From positions 15,816,269 through 15,880,268 of the forward strand of contig NC_092572.1 in assembly GCF_037975245.1 (NCBI RefSeq): a DNA stretch of 64,000 nucleotides. Reading direction: 5' to 3'. Below are positions 1 to 11,218 of the stretch, piece after piece (the first letter of the stretch is position 1; every line of letters starts with the position of its first letter). This DNA is from Apostichopus japonicus. Lineage: Eukaryota > Echinodermata > Holothuroidea > Aspidochirotida > Stichopodidae. The translations under genes were made by a program, and so were the position numbers. The notes below the pieces were generated by a model that saw only the letters and a list, made by a program, of their open reading frames with translations, was not told the DNA's origin and did no database searches.

Positions 1-3000
1 GGTGATGACGTCTTTTGCCGATCTTTTACAGCAAGTGCCTGCACGGGGAGCTGTAAGTATTAGTTAATCCACCTAATATCTCAGTCCATACAGTGGCGCG
101 ATGGCTCGGCGCACTGTACGAGCTGATGATCGAGACTCTCTTTTGCATCCCTGGTTCGAACCCCGGGTGATGACGTCTTTTGCCGATCTTTTACAGCAAG
201 TGCCTGCACGGGGAGCTGTAAGTATTAGTTAATCCACCTAATATCTCAGTCCATACAGTGGCGGGATGGCTCGGCGCACTGTACGAGCTGATGATCGAGA
301 CTCTCTTTTGCATCCCTGGTTCGAACCCCGGGTGATGACGTCTTTTGCCGATCTTTTACAGCAAGTGCCTGCACGGGGAGCTGTAAGTATTAGTTAATCC
401 ACCTAATATCTCAGTCCATACAGTGGCGGGATGGCTCGGCGCACTGTACGAGCTGATGATCGAGACTCTCTTTTGCATCCCTGGTTCGAACCCCGGGTGA
501 TGACGTCTTTTGCCGATCTTTTACAGCAAGTGCCTGCACGGGGAGCTGTAAGTATTAGTTAATCCACCTAATATCTCAGTCCATACAGTGGCGGGATGGC
601 TCGGCGCACTGTACGAGCTGATGATCGAGACTCTCTTTTGCATCCCTGGTTCGAACCCCGGGTGATGACGTCTTTTGCCGATCTTTTACAGCAAGTGCCT
701 GCACGGGGAGCTGTAAGTATTAGTTAATCCACCTAATATCTCAGTCCATACAGTGGCGGGATGGCTCGGCGCACTGTACGAGCTGATGATCGAGACTCTC
801 TTTTGCATCCCTGGTTCGAACCCCGGGTGATGACGTCTTTTGCCGATCTTTTACAGCAAGTGCCTGCACGGGGAGCTGTAAGTATTAGTTAATCCACCTA
901 ATATCTCAGTCCATACAGTGGCGGGATGGCTCTGCGCACTGTACGAGCTGATGATCGAGACTCTCTTTTGCATCCCTGGTTCGAACCCCGGGTGATGACG
1001 TCTTTTGCCGATCTTTTACAGCAAGTGCCTGCACGGGGAGCTGTAAGTATTAGTTAATCCACCTAATATCTCAGTCCATACAGTGGCGGGATGGCTCGGC
1101 GCACTGTACGAGCTGATGATCGAGACTCTCTTTTGCATCCCTGGTTCGAACCCCGGGTGATGACGTCTTTTGCCGATCTTTTACAGCAAGTGCCTGCACG
1201 GGGAGCTGTAAGTATTAGTTAATCCACCTAATATCTCAGTCCATACAGTGGCGGGATGGCTCGGCGCACTGTACGAGCTGATGATCGAGACTCTCTTTTG
1301 CATCCCTGGTTCGAACCCCGGGTGATGACGTCTTTTGCCGATCTTTTACAGCAAGTGCCTGCACGGGGAGCTGTAAGTATTAGTTAATCCACCTAATATC
1401 TCAGTCCATACAGTGGCGGGATGGCTCGGCGCACTGTACGAGCTGATGATCGAGACTCTCTTTTGCATCCCTGGTTCGAACCCCGGGTGATGACGTCTTT
1501 TGCCGATCTTTTACAGCAAATGCCTGCACGGGGAGCTGTAAGTATTAGTTAATCCACCTAATATCTCAGTCCATACAGTGGCGCGATGGCTCGGCGCACT
1601 GTACGAGCTGATGATCGAGACTCTCTTTTGCATCCCTGGTTCGAACCCCGGGTGATGACGTCTTTTGCCGATCTTTTACAGCAAGTGCCTGCACGGGGAG
1701 CTGTAAGTATTAGTTAATCCACCTAATATCTCAGTCCATACAGTGGCGGGATGGCTCGGCGCACTGTACGAGCTGATGATCGAGACTCTCTTTTGCATCC
1801 CTGGTTCGAACCCCGGGTGATGACGTCTTTTGCCGATCTTTTACAGCAAGTGCCTGCACGGGGAGCTGTAAGTATTAGTTAATCCACCTAATATCTCAGT
1901 CCATACAGTGGCGGGATGGCTCGGCGCACTGTACGAGCTGATGATCGAGACTCTCTTTTGCATCCCTGGTTCGAACCCCGGGTGATGACGTCTTTTGCCG
2001 ATCTTTTACAGCAAGTGCCTGCACGGGGAGCTGTAAGTATTAGTTAATCCACCTAATATCTCAGTCCATACAGTGGCGGGATGGCTCGGCGCACTGTACG
2101 AGCTGATGATCGAGACTCTCTTTTGCATCCCTGGTTCGAACCCCGGGTGATGACGTCTTTTGCCGATCTTTTACAGCAAGTGCCTGCACGGGGAGCTGTA
2201 AGTATTAGTTAATCCACCTAATTCAGTCCATACAGTGGCGGGATGGCTCGGCGCACTGTACGAGCTGATGATCGAGACTCTCTTTTGCATCCCTGGTTCG
2301 AACCCCGGGTGATGACGTCTTTTGCCGATCTTTTACAGCAAGTGCCTGCACGGGGAGCTGTAAGTATTAGTTAATCCACCTAATATCTCAGTCCATACAG
2401 TGGCGCGATGGCTCGGCGCACTGTACGAGCTGATGATCGAGACTCTCTTTTGCATCCCTGGTTCGAACCCCGGGTGATGACGTCTTTTGCCGATCTTTTA
2501 CAGCAAGTGCCTGCACGGGGAGCTGTAAGTATTAGTTAATCCACCTAATATCTCAGTCCATACAGTGGCGGGATGGCTCGGCGCACTGTACGAGCTGATG
2601 ATCGAGACTCTCTTTTGCATCCCTGGTTCGAACCCCGGGTGATGACGTCTTTTGCCGATCTTTTACAGCAAGTGCCTGCACGGGGAGCTGTAAGTATTAG
2701 TTAATCCACCTAATATCTCAGTCCATACAGTGGCGGGATGGCTCGGCGCACTGTACGAGCTGATGATCGAGACTCTCTTTTGCATCCCTGGTTCGAACCC
2801 CGGGTGATGACGTCTTTTGCCGATCTTTTACAGCAAGTGCCTGCACGGGGAGCTGTAAGTATTAGTTAATCCACCTAATATCTCAGTCCATACAGTGGCG
2901 GGATGGCTCGGCGCACTGTACGAGCTGATGATCGAGACTCTCTTTTGCATCCCTGGTTCGAACCCCGGGTGATGACGTCTTTTGCCGATCTTTTACAGCA

Positions 3001-5644
3001 AGTGCCTGCACGGGGAGCTGTAAGTATTAGTTAATCCACCTAATATCTCAGTCCATACAGTGGCGGGATGGCTCGGCGCACTGTACGAGCTGATGATCGA
3101 GACTCTCTTTTGCATCCCTGGTTCGAACCCCGGGTGATGACGTCTTTTGCCGATCTTTTACAGCAAGTGCCTGCACGGGGAGCTGTAAGTATTAGTTAAT
3201 CCACCTAATATCTCAGTCCATACAGTGGCGGGATGGCTCTGCGCACTGTACGAGCTGATGATCGAGACTCTCTTTTGCATCCCTGGTTCGAACCCCGGGT
3301 GATGACGTCTTTTGCCGATCTTTTACAGCAAGTGCCTGCACGGGGAGCTGTAAGTATTAGTTAATCCACCTAATATCTCAGTCCATACAGTGGCGGGATG
3401 GCTCGGCGCACTGTACGAGCTGATGATCGAGACTCTCTTTTGCATCCCTGGTTCGAACCCCGGGTGATGACGTCTTTTGCCGATCTTTTACAGCAAGTGC
3501 CTGCACGGGGAGCTGTAAGTATTAGTTAATCCACCTAATATCTCAGTCCATACAGTGGCGGGATGGCTCGGCGCACTGTACGAGCTGATGATCGAGACTC
3601 TCTTTTGCATCCCTGGTTCGAACCCCGGGTGATGACGTCTTTTGCCGATCTTTTACAGCAAGTGCCTGCACGGGGAGCTGTAAGTATTAGTTAATCCACC
3701 TAATATCTCAGTCCATACAGTGGCGGGATGGCTCGGCGCACTGTACGAGCTGATGATCGAGACTCTCTTTTGCATCCCTGGTTCGAACCCCGGGTGATGA
3801 CGTCTTTTGCCGATCTTTTACAGCAAGTGCCTGCACGGGGAGCTGTAAGTATTAGTTAATCCACCTAATATCTCAGTCCATACAGTGGCGCGATGGCTCG
3901 GCGCACTGTACGAGCTGATGATCGAGACTCTCTTTTGCATCCCTGGTTCGAACCCCGGGTGATGACGTCTTTTGCCGATCTTTTACAGCAAGTGCCTGCA
4001 CGGGGAGCTGTAAGTATTAGTTAATCCACCTAATATCTCAGTCCATACAGTGGCGGGATGGCTCGGCGCACTGTACGAGCTGATGATCGAGACTCTCTTT
4101 TGCATCCCTGGTTCGAACCCCGGGTGATGACGTCTTTTGCCGATCTTTTACAGCAAGTGCCTGCACGGGGAGCTGTAAGTATTAGTTAATCCACCTAATA
4201 TCTCAGTCCATACAGTGGCGGGATGGCTCGGCGCACTGTACGAGCTGATGATCGAGACTCTCTTTTGCATCCCTGGTTCGAACCCCGGGTGATGACGTCT
4301 TTTGCCGATCTTTTACAGCAAGTGCCTGCACGGGGAGCTGTAAGTATTAGTTAATCCACCTAATATCTCAGTCCATACAGTGGCGGGATGGCTCGGCGCA
4401 CTGTACGAGCTGATGATCGAGACTCTCTTTTGCATCCCTGGTTCGAACCCCGGGTGATGACGTCTTTTGCCGATCTTTTACAGCAAGTGCCTGCACGGGG
4501 AGCTGTAAGTATTAGTTAATCCACCTAATTCAGTCCATACAGTGGCGGGATGGCTCGGCGCACTGTACGAGCTGATGATCGAGACTCTCTTTTGCATCCC
4601 TGGTTCGAACCCCGGGTGATGACGTCTTTTGCCGATCTTTTACAGCAAGTGCCTGCACGGGGAGCTGTAAGTATTAGTTAATCCACCTAATATCTCAGTC
4701 CATACAGTGGCGCGATGGCTCGGCGCACTGTACGAGCTGATGATCGAGACTCTCTTTTGCATCCCTGGTTCGAACCCCGGGTGATGACGTCTTTTGCCGA
4801 TCTTTTACAGCAAGTGCCTGCACGGGGAGCTGTAAGTATTAGTTAATCCACCTAATATCTCAGTCCATACAGTGGCGGGATGGCTCGGCGCACTGTACGA
4901 GCTGATGATCGAGACTCTCTTTTGCATCCCTGGTTCGAACCCCGGGTGATGACGTCTTTTGCCGATCTTTTACAGCAAGTGCCTGCACGGGGAGCTGTAA
5001 GTATTAGTTAATCCACCTAATATCTCAGTCCATACAGTGGCGGGATGGCTCGGCGCACTGTACGAGCTGATGATCGAGACTCTCTTTTGCATCCCTGGTT
5101 CGAACCCCGGGTGATGACGTCTTTTGCCGATCTTTTACAGCAAGTGCCTGCACGGGGAGCTGTAAGTATTAGTTAATCCACCTAATATCTCAGTCCATAC
5201 AGTGGCGGGATGGCTCGGCGCACTGTACGAGCTGATGATCGAGACTCTCTTTTGCATCCCTGGTTCGAACCCCGGGTGATGACGTCTTTTGCCGATCTTT
5301 TACAGCAAGTGCCTGCACGGGGAGCTGTAAGTATTAGTTAATCCACCTAATATCTCAGTCCATACAGTGGCGGGATGGCTCGGCGCACTGTACGAGCTGA
5401 TGATCGAGACTCTCTTTTGCATCCCTGGTTCGAACCCCGGGTGATGACGTCTTTTGCCGATCTTTTACAGCAAGTGCCTGCACGGGGAGCTGTAAGTATT
5501 AGTTAATCCACCTAATATCTCAGTCCATACAGTGGCGCGATGGCTCGGCGCACTGTACGAGCTGATGATCGAGACTCTCTTTTGCATCCCTGGTTCGAAC
5601 CCCGGGTGATGACGTCTTTTGCCGATCTTTTACAGCAAGTGCCT
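1..5644 (+). repeat. 165-bp tRNA-like tandem satellite with 14-mer higher-order structure
   Basis: About 34 head-to-tail copies of a 165-bp unit, nearly identical to each other. The B-box core GGTTCGAACCCC first occurs at 153 and then every 165 bp up to 5592. Rare variants mark individual units: GGCGCG for GGCGGG in units 0, 9, 14, 23, 28 and 33; CTCTGCG for CTCGGCG in units 5 and 19; a 3-bp loss (AATATCTCAG to AATTCAG) in units 13 and 27. Most of these recur with a spacing of 14 units, and the landmark CAGTGGCGCG at 91, 2398 and 4705 gives a period of exactly 2,307 bp (14 x 165 - 3). The array runs off the left edge, so its real length is unknown. No protein is encoded. Inference: a recently homogenised satellite built from a tRNA-derived unit. 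Confidence 0.97.
94..164 (+). promoter_or_regulatory. tRNA-like internal Pol III promoter in each satellite monomer (first copy shown)
   Basis: TGGCGCGATGG at 94 (TGGCGGGATGG in most units) is a near match to the tRNA A box. GGTTCGAACCC at 153-163 is a perfect match to the B box (GGTTCGANNCC). The A-to-B distance of 59 nt is near that of tRNAs with a long variable arm (Leu/Ser type). A TTTT run follows about 20 nt after the B box, where RNA polymerase III could stop. I could not fold a convincing acceptor stem, so this is a tRNA-derived sequence and not a functional tRNA gene. Transcription is inference only. Confidence 0.6.
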
Positions 5645-6050
5645 CCACTAGATTGAAGTTTTCACTAGCTAAACGCTACCCATCACTGCATAGCCGACAA
5701 GTTGGCCTTTCATGGCACTATCAATTTTCCGTATCATGACCATGTAGATTTTTGGCTTTCCGAGCTGGAACTTTTCGTCACTTGTAAACAAACCTCTTCA
5801 CTGATTGGTAAACAAATTTCCTACGCTGCTCCCTGGAGGCCTAAAGGGGTTTAAAATTGCCTCAATCGACCAAATTTTCTCACCACATGTACTTCTATTC
5901 ATGTTCTTCAATATGCAAGCCACAAAAAACTAGACTATGATTGACAACAGGTCAAAAAAATGTTCTCCTGCTGCTTTTTTAGCACTTTTCCTGAAGGAGA
6001 ACAATCGAGCGGATGGATATAGACTCTAATAGGGGTATGCCACCTGAAGG
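5645..6050 (-). repeat. Dispersed repeat R1, inverted copy abutting the satellite
   Basis: The reverse complement of this stretch matches 11808-12240 over nearly its whole length and also matches 13464-13797, 16459-16582 and 23217-23673. On the minus strand it starts after TTAA with CCTTCAGGTGGCATACCCC and reads towards the satellite, where it is cut off. The opposite end of the family (12220-12240) is an imperfect inverted version of this start, so the family looks like a small TIR transposon of roughly 460-480 bp. No open frame is conserved. Confidence 0.75.
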
Positions 6051-6894
6051 TTAAGTGAAGCTACAGAGTACAGTATAGGCTATCTGTGACCCTGTAACTG
6101 GTAAATATTTATTTTTATGATTCATATTGTGTTATTACCAATAGGGGTTCGTTGGAAGTTTTATGAGCTTCAATGGTGTCCAATTTCATAGCATATAAAA
6201 GCATAAATTTGTAAACACGATATAGGGTATTGGATGTAAAAGTACTTGAGAAGTGAGAAAGAATACAAATACATGTTGTTCGCGGAACTGGTCCACGCAA
6301 AAATAAATAGCCTCAATGCTTTTGTCACCCCAACTGTTAAGTTGTGAAAGGGATGTTTTGCAAAACCCAGCCTTATATTATACAGTTTTATTAGTTTAGT
6401 TTAGTTAAGTAGATAAATAAAGGGATCAGGAGGGACACTTAAGTCCCCATCAAGGACCCTATAGAGAGAGGAAAAGAAAACTGAAGGCACAAACACTCAG
6501 ACCCGATTACATTAGTTTAGTCCAGGCTTACTCAACATTTTAACATTAAGTCATACTGGTATACTCATAGCGTCATACAGGCTATCCGTACCAGATACAG
6601 AATGGTCAGAGATGTGTCTTTAATTGTGGCCATCAAATTTGAACATGAATTTGAGGGGGAAAGAAGTATCTCTTCGATTATTCAGTAGGTTACAAGATTT
6701 TTCTAAAATCAATTCATTCATGGAAGTGCACAGATCAATAAACATCACAGGGTGGACGGTAACGAGTATATGGTTGAGTCAAAATTATTTGACCCAGTAC
6801 CATAGCCTATTAGTACTATTTGTATACAGTACATTGTTTCAAATTATATGTTAATATTGATCAACTTTTACCCATTTTTCTTTTTTTCTTTCAG
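6051..6894. other. Non-coding stretch with a possible LINE 3' tail
   Basis: No convincing exon. At 6385-6500 the minus strand reads through a phrase on falling stock CCTTGATGGGGACTTAAG-like sequence into TAAACTAAACTAAAC, which looks like the 3' end of a CR1/L2-type LINE with a short tail repeat. This is a visual impression only. The rest is AT-rich unique sequence. Confidence 0.3.
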
Positions 6895-7206
6895 GACATG
6901 AATATTTAGTATTTACATGAGAATCTGAATTCCTACCCTGCTGTAAAAAGGTGTTTGAGGAAAAACAAAATTTGTTCAAATAGCTTTCAGAAGATGTTTA
7001 TGAATCAATTGAGAACAAAGTAAGACATGTTGCAGTCACTGTTATCAGCAGCCAGAAAGGTTAAAAGTGAGTCTCAATGGCAGGATCTTTTCCAGAAGAA
7101 TGCTGACCAGATTCCTCGAGTGAATGAACAGCATGATGATGCTGAAGAATCCACTACATGTTACCAGCTAACTCTCAATAATATTGAAGCAATACATAAA
7201 CCTGTG
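6895..7206 (+). CDS. Candidate first coding exon, unknown product
   Basis: A pyrimidine-rich tract ending TTTCTTTCAG (to about 6894) is a good splice acceptor, and CCTGTG|GTAAGT at 7206/7207 is a near-perfect donor. Inside, the ATG at 7027 opens 60 codons, preceded directly by an in-frame TAA, so translation would start here and leave in phase 0. The peptide begins MLQSLLSAARKVKSESQWQD and is hydrophilic, with an acidic patch (HDDAEEST); no signal peptide, membrane segment or known motif is visible. I do not recognise the product and found no matching next exon with certainty. It lies in a repeat-rich region, so it may belong to a decayed transposon gene. The clean splice sites are the main support. 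Confidence 0.4.
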
Positions 7207-7991
7207 GTAAGTATTATAGTGTACAATTATTTCTTTCTTTTGCCCTCTTTCCTTTATGTTTGTTAAAAATTCTGTAACCGTCTAGACAGTTCTTTTCTGC
7301 CACACTGTCCCTAATGAGTAGCAACTTTATAATCTGACATCACATTTGATTATAACATATTAAAAGCCAACAATGTTATTTCAGGACTAGAGTGCAGTAC
7401 ATGCAGGCTTCACAATCTGGGATATTTACTGGCTAAATATAATATTGATTTTGCTGTGTGCCAGAAGAGAAATGATGCCCTGTCATTTTTCTTCAAAAAA
7501 TTCAAATTATCCTTTCCCTCTTGCAACAATTCAAGACAAAAGGAAGTTGAATTTTGTTTTTAGCCTGTAAATTTATCATGCACTGACAAGTTTTAGCAAG
7601 CAGCTAAAATTGTGAAATTCTTTGCCTGATGTGCATGTATGTAGACCATGGCCCAATCACTTAGAATATGCTTGTGATAGCGTATCAGGTGGAAACATGC
7701 ACTTCCATGGATGCCTGTTGTATATATTTTACAGAACTAGCTATCACTTTCATCAATAAAATATATAGTTTTCAAAGCTTTCAAGCTTTCATTCTAAAAT
7801 ATGTAATGCCTTACTGTAGATCTGCGTCACAAGGCTGGAATTTTGACGGGCAAAGAAATGGAGAAAGCAAATCACAAACAAGAGAATGTCAGTAATGTCA
7901 TGTATATACTGTAAAAGATGTTTCCCAAAAGTCTTTCAAACTGCTGGAACAAAAGCAAAAACCATGAAACACAATAATCACCCCTACTAGA
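7207..7991. other. AT-rich non-coding stretch
   Basis: Probably intron sequence if the preceding exon is real. I see no splice-bounded exon, RNA gene or structured repeat. Confidence 0.4.
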
Positions 7992-8506
7992 CCATCGGAA
8001 GATCAAAAAATTTACCTAAAAGTACCATTTGTGAATGAGAACATAAAACGGTAGACCCTGGCAACAATCAGCAGATCGGGCATTACAAATCTGAGAACAC
8101 ACTTCATGACTAGGTAATCCATCAGCGAGTGTGTTTTCCGCGCCACGTGACAAACAGGGTTGCCGACCCAACTGCGACACCTGCAAAATCGCTGTAAAGA
8201 AGAATATCTGTTTAGCCAAAAACTGTGTCTACAAGATTAAATGCAATCTTTGCTCGTCTACATACATCGGCGAAACGGGATGCACCATTGGAACGAGAAT
8301 AAAAGAACATCTACGTATGACTAAACAGACCATATACACTCATTTACAAACTCACAATATAAATCAAAAATCTGGAGAAAATATCAATTGCAAATCCTAC
8401 ATCACAACTTACCGAATACCAGTGAAAGAAAAATAATCGAAGCCCTTACCATTAAAGCCAGTAATAACTTAATGAATGGCTGTGCTGGACGTCAATTGGA
8501 TATTTA
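7992..8506 (+). pseudogene. Penelope-like element C-terminus with GIY-YIG domain, broken
   Basis: The frame from 8131 encodes a Cys-rich linker (CRPNCDTC, then CVYKIKCNLC) followed by STYIGETG and RIKEHLRMTK. This is the GIY-YIG endonuclease motif at the C-terminus of Penelope-like retroelements, with the usual preceding CxxxC-type cluster. The weaker frame upstream, from about 7992, carries in-frame stops near 8055 and 8115 but still resembles the end of the RT thumb. A frameshift near 8395 moves the tail (ending GCAGRQLDI) into another frame that stops at 8504-8506. Only the last third of the element remains; no RT core is left. The sequence from 8507 to about 8745 may be its 3' untranslated tail. 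Confidence 0.75.
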
Positions 8507-8746
8507 AGCTTTTCACATCTTGCTGGTCCGTCTGTGCGCTCCGAATACAGTTTGTTCGCTGGTGCGTTTCAGCTCAGGGGGATTGGTTTTAAAGTTTTTG
8601 CTTATATACACAGAGTCGGTAGTTTGCACCTCATTCCTTGATAATGCCTTAACCGGCGAAATATTGGAACATACAGCTTTGTATACTTTCTTACTGCACA
8701 TGCTTGTTGAAGTCTCATTTTCTACAATTCAATATACATATATCCT

Positions 8747-9050
8747 CTAAGGTAGGCATCGGATAGTGGCTGCGCATGAGACTCTTGTTTAGGTCTCTGG
8801 GGTCGATACATATTCTCATTTTCCCCGGCTTTACCACAGTCACTAGGCTGGAGACCTAGGGGGTTGGCTCTGAAACTGGCTTTATGATGTTTTGTTTCAC
8901 AAGCCTATCTAATTCTGCTTTGAGGTTGTCTCGGATTGCCACAGGGAACCTACGGGGTGGATGAACTAGTTACAGGTACTGCATTGGATCTAGCTGTAGT
9001 TTATATTCCCCTTCTAGTTGACCTATGCCCTCAAAAACATCATTGTACTC
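8747..9050 (-). pseudogene. Gypsy reverse transcriptase N-terminal fragment
   Basis: The minus strand from about 9050 encodes EGEYKLQLDP-like sequence, then the start of the RT fingers: WVSSLVTVVKPGKMRICIDP followed by RDLNKSLMRSHYPMPTLE. The RICIDPRDLN and HYPMPT blocks are the conserved entry to Ty3/gypsy RT. Stop codons occur in the weaker upstream part, and the sequence breaks off right after the HYPMPT block, well before the catalytic YxDD box. It is the pol continuation of the adjacent gag-protease frame and is non-functional. Confidence 0.8.
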
Positions 9051-10280
9051 CTAGTACAGGTTTTCAACATTAGTAATTTGCCCCTCCTTCACAACTTTGA
9101 CGTTTTTACCATCATTTGCATTCGTGATCGCATTGACGCCTAGTGGTTTGGCAATGTTTTCATGTCTAACTTCTATGAGACCCATCTGCTGGACCGCCTT
9201 GCTGCCCAGCAGAGGGATTGCAATATCATTGTCAACAATCACAAACTCAGCCCGGTATTTCTTTCCATTTTTGGGGTTCACCAATTTTAGTTTGCATTTA
9301 CCATTTGGCTTTGGGGTACTCTCATTGTACATTGATAATACCTGGCTAGTTTGCATAATGTTATGCTTACCTAGTTTCTTCATAACTGAGCTTGGTAAGA
9401 TGTTGCAGGTTGCCCCGCTATCAATTTGAAAAGTGACTCTTACTTCATCTATACTCATGTCAGCGTAAATGTGACTTTGTTGCTTATAGTTAATATAGTT
9501 TATATTGTTCTCTGTCTTTGGAGGAGTGAGCAGGTTCACCGTATTGACGTCCTCGAAGTCATCATCTGAGAGGGACTCGGAGGAACTGTCGCCAACGTTG
9601 GACGCACCTTCCGCTACAGCATTTACCCACGGTTTCCGTTTCATTTTGCCCCTTTTGGGTCCACTCCGTTGGGATCCGCTCGCTGACGCTTTGCGTGTAG
9701 CTGTTCTGCATTGAGCTGCAAAATGGTTCTTCCTGTCGCATTTGGAACAGGTCATTCCATATGCAGGACACTGGTACTTCCCAAAGACGTGTCTGTTCCC
9801 ACGGTACTTGCATTTCTGAAGTCTGTCGTCTTGCCCGCTTTGTCGGAGCGCGTGCACCTCTGTTTTCGTCTCGATGGTCCTTATCCTTTCTCTGGATAGT
9901 TCCGCCGACTGGCACATATCCTCGCATGATTTCAGGGTAAGTTTCTGTGCCCGTAGTAATCGCTCTCTGAGTGCCGAATTTGTGATACCACACACGATCC
10001 TATCCTGGACAAGCGGGTCATGCAATGATTCAAAGTTATATGTTTGTGCCAGGACTTTGAGTTCAGTGATGTATCTGTCCAACTGCTCCCCTGGCTCCTG
10101 AAATCTCGTGAAGAATTTGTATCTTTCTACAGTTTCATTTTGCTTTGGGTTGCAGTAGGCATCAAAGAGTGTGAGGAGCTCTCCAATTTTCGGGGAAACA
10201 TCGGCAGCGCCTGCAGCTGGTACCGGTTTTATAGTCTCATATATCTCACGTCCGGTAGTGCCCATAAGATAGAGGCACAT
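9051..10280 (-). CDS. Gypsy Gag-protease polyprotein, partial open frame (409 codons)
   Basis: Residues 1-140 are Gag-like (YLMGTTGREIYETI near the start; RYITELKVLAQTYNF at 70-83). A zinc-knuckle pair follows: the first at 157-171 reads CKYRG where the family normally has CxxCG, so the second Cys is replaced by Arg; the second at 178-191, CSKCDRKNHFAAQC, is a complete CX2CX4HX4C. A basic linker (195-218) and an acidic Ser-rich stretch (231-245) lead to an aspartic protease with catalytic DSG at 287-289 (FQIDSGATCNIL) and the flap-side IPLLGSKAV block. The true gag start is probably the ATG at 10412, but frame breaks between about 10285 and 10320 separate it from this frame, so the ORF start at 10280 is internal. 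The ORF is long for a dead copy, suggesting moderate age. Confidence 0.8.
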   Translation of the reverse strand: MCLYLMGTTGREIYETIKPVPAAGAADVSPKIGELLTLFDAYCNPKQNETVERYKFFTRFQEPGEQLDRYITELKVLAQTYNFESLHDPLVQDRIVCGITNSALRERLLRAQKLTLKSCEDMCQSAELSRERIRTIETKTEVHALRQSGQDDRLQKCKYRGNRHVFGKYQCPAYGMTCSKCDRKNHFAAQCRTATRKASASGSQRSGPKRGKMKRKPWVNAVAEGASNVGDSSSESLSDDDFEDVNTVNLLTPPKTENNINYINYKQQSHIYADMSIDEVRVTFQIDSGATCNILPSSVMKKLGKHNIMQTSQVLSMYNESTPKPNGKCKLKLVNPKNGKKYRAEFVIVDNDIAIPLLGSKAVQQMGLIEVRHENIAKPLGVNAITNANDGKNVKVVKEGQITNVENLY

Positions 10281-10894
10281 TTTTCCTTTAACTTATCATC
10301 TTTGTCAGACATTGCCAGTTCAGCATATCTTGAATTCTTTCCAGTGTTGCCATCTGCTTGCCAGTTTGGGAGAAGCAAAATCAATCTTCTCTGGTGGGGG
10401 AACTTTATCCATACTGTTATTGTAACTCGCGATCTTTTGGCAGAATTTATTTCAGGAATCGTCTGAATGTTAATTTTAATTCTCCAATGTGTACACGGTT
10501 TTGTATTGTACCGGTACGTACAGTAACGCGATTGTTTTCTTTTCTTATTTTCACCTCACCAGACTGTTGTTTCACAAGGCTTTACTACTGTATTATCACC
10601 GTGCTGCAGTGCGTTCCCCTTCGTTGCATTATGAACTAGTCGAACACAGTTATATCTTACTGTTATAGTTTAGCGTACAATCTGCAGTTCCTTTCTTTGC
10701 TTACCACATCACACTGCATTCTACGTTGCGTCTTGGATTACTGTACTGTTTTATCGCATAGTCCTATACATACGATACTGTGTATGCTATTCTAACGGTG
10801 CATTCGCATAGCGGAATCTTAACGAATTGCTGACTAATTCACGGTGATTTTCGGGTGATCAGTCCTTCGAATCTCGCAAGAATGGTCCTCTTAA

Positions 10895-10911
10895 GTTTAC
10901 TTCTGACACCA
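10895..10911 (-). promoter_or_regulatory. Primer-binding site, tRNA-Leu type
   Basis: The minus strand reads TGGTGTCAGAAGTAAAC immediately after the LTR. The first 13 bases match, with one change, the complement of the 3' end of animal tRNA-Leu (TGGTGTCAGGAGT). Its position directly inside the LTR is what reverse transcription priming needs. Confidence 0.7.
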
Positions 10912-11103
10912 TGTTTCAGTTTGTGGCCGTCGAGCGTGTCGTATAAAGAATATAGGAGGCGATCATTTATTTAGTTACAGACTTGGTTTATTATTGTACT
11001 TCAGTAGCCATATTCAATGGAGTGCACAGACTCGTAGTGTGTAATATGAAGAGCAAGTACGGTAGCTCATATTGATTAGCGACATAAATGTAGTTTGTCA
11101 CAC
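10912..11103 (-). repeat. 5' LTR of the gypsy element (about 192 bp)
   Basis: On the minus strand it begins TGTGACAAACTAC and ends CACAAACTGAAACA, directly followed by the primer-binding site, so it has the TG...CA borders of LTRs. An AATAAA polyadenylation signal lies inside (near 10990-11000, minus strand). The outer border could be 2 bp further out (11105) because the end is CACACA. No partner LTR was found at the truncated left end. Confidence 0.65.
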
Positions 11104-11218
11104 AGTGAGGCTGTGGTTTACAAATCCCGATGATCCAGTTTTGGCAAAGAACACCTTCAAGTCTCTTCTCTTATTCTTAGTAACTTAACAGTTGCACTGG
11201 AGTGACATGCAATATCAG

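Larger units (their letters stand above)
8747..11103 (-). mobile_element. Truncated Ty3/gypsy LTR retrotransposon (LTR, PBS, gag-protease, start of RT)
   Basis: Read on the minus strand the order is LTR (11103-10912), primer-binding site, Gag with zinc knuckles, retroviral-type aspartic protease, then the first part of reverse transcriptase, ending abruptly near 8747. RNase H, integrase and the second LTR are missing, so the element cannot move by itself. Frameshifts near the gag start and between protease and RT show decay. The layout and motifs are those of metazoan gypsy/Mag-like elements. Confidence 0.85.

Noticed and set aside
1-5644. The satellite as a CRISPR-like array
   Set aside because: There are no variable spacers; the whole 165-bp unit repeats, and the surroundings are eukaryotic.
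9097-9429. Plus-strand ORFs across 9.1-10.6 kb with membrane-like segments
   Set aside because: They are antisense shadows of the gypsy gag-protease frame, whose motifs are clear on the minus strand.
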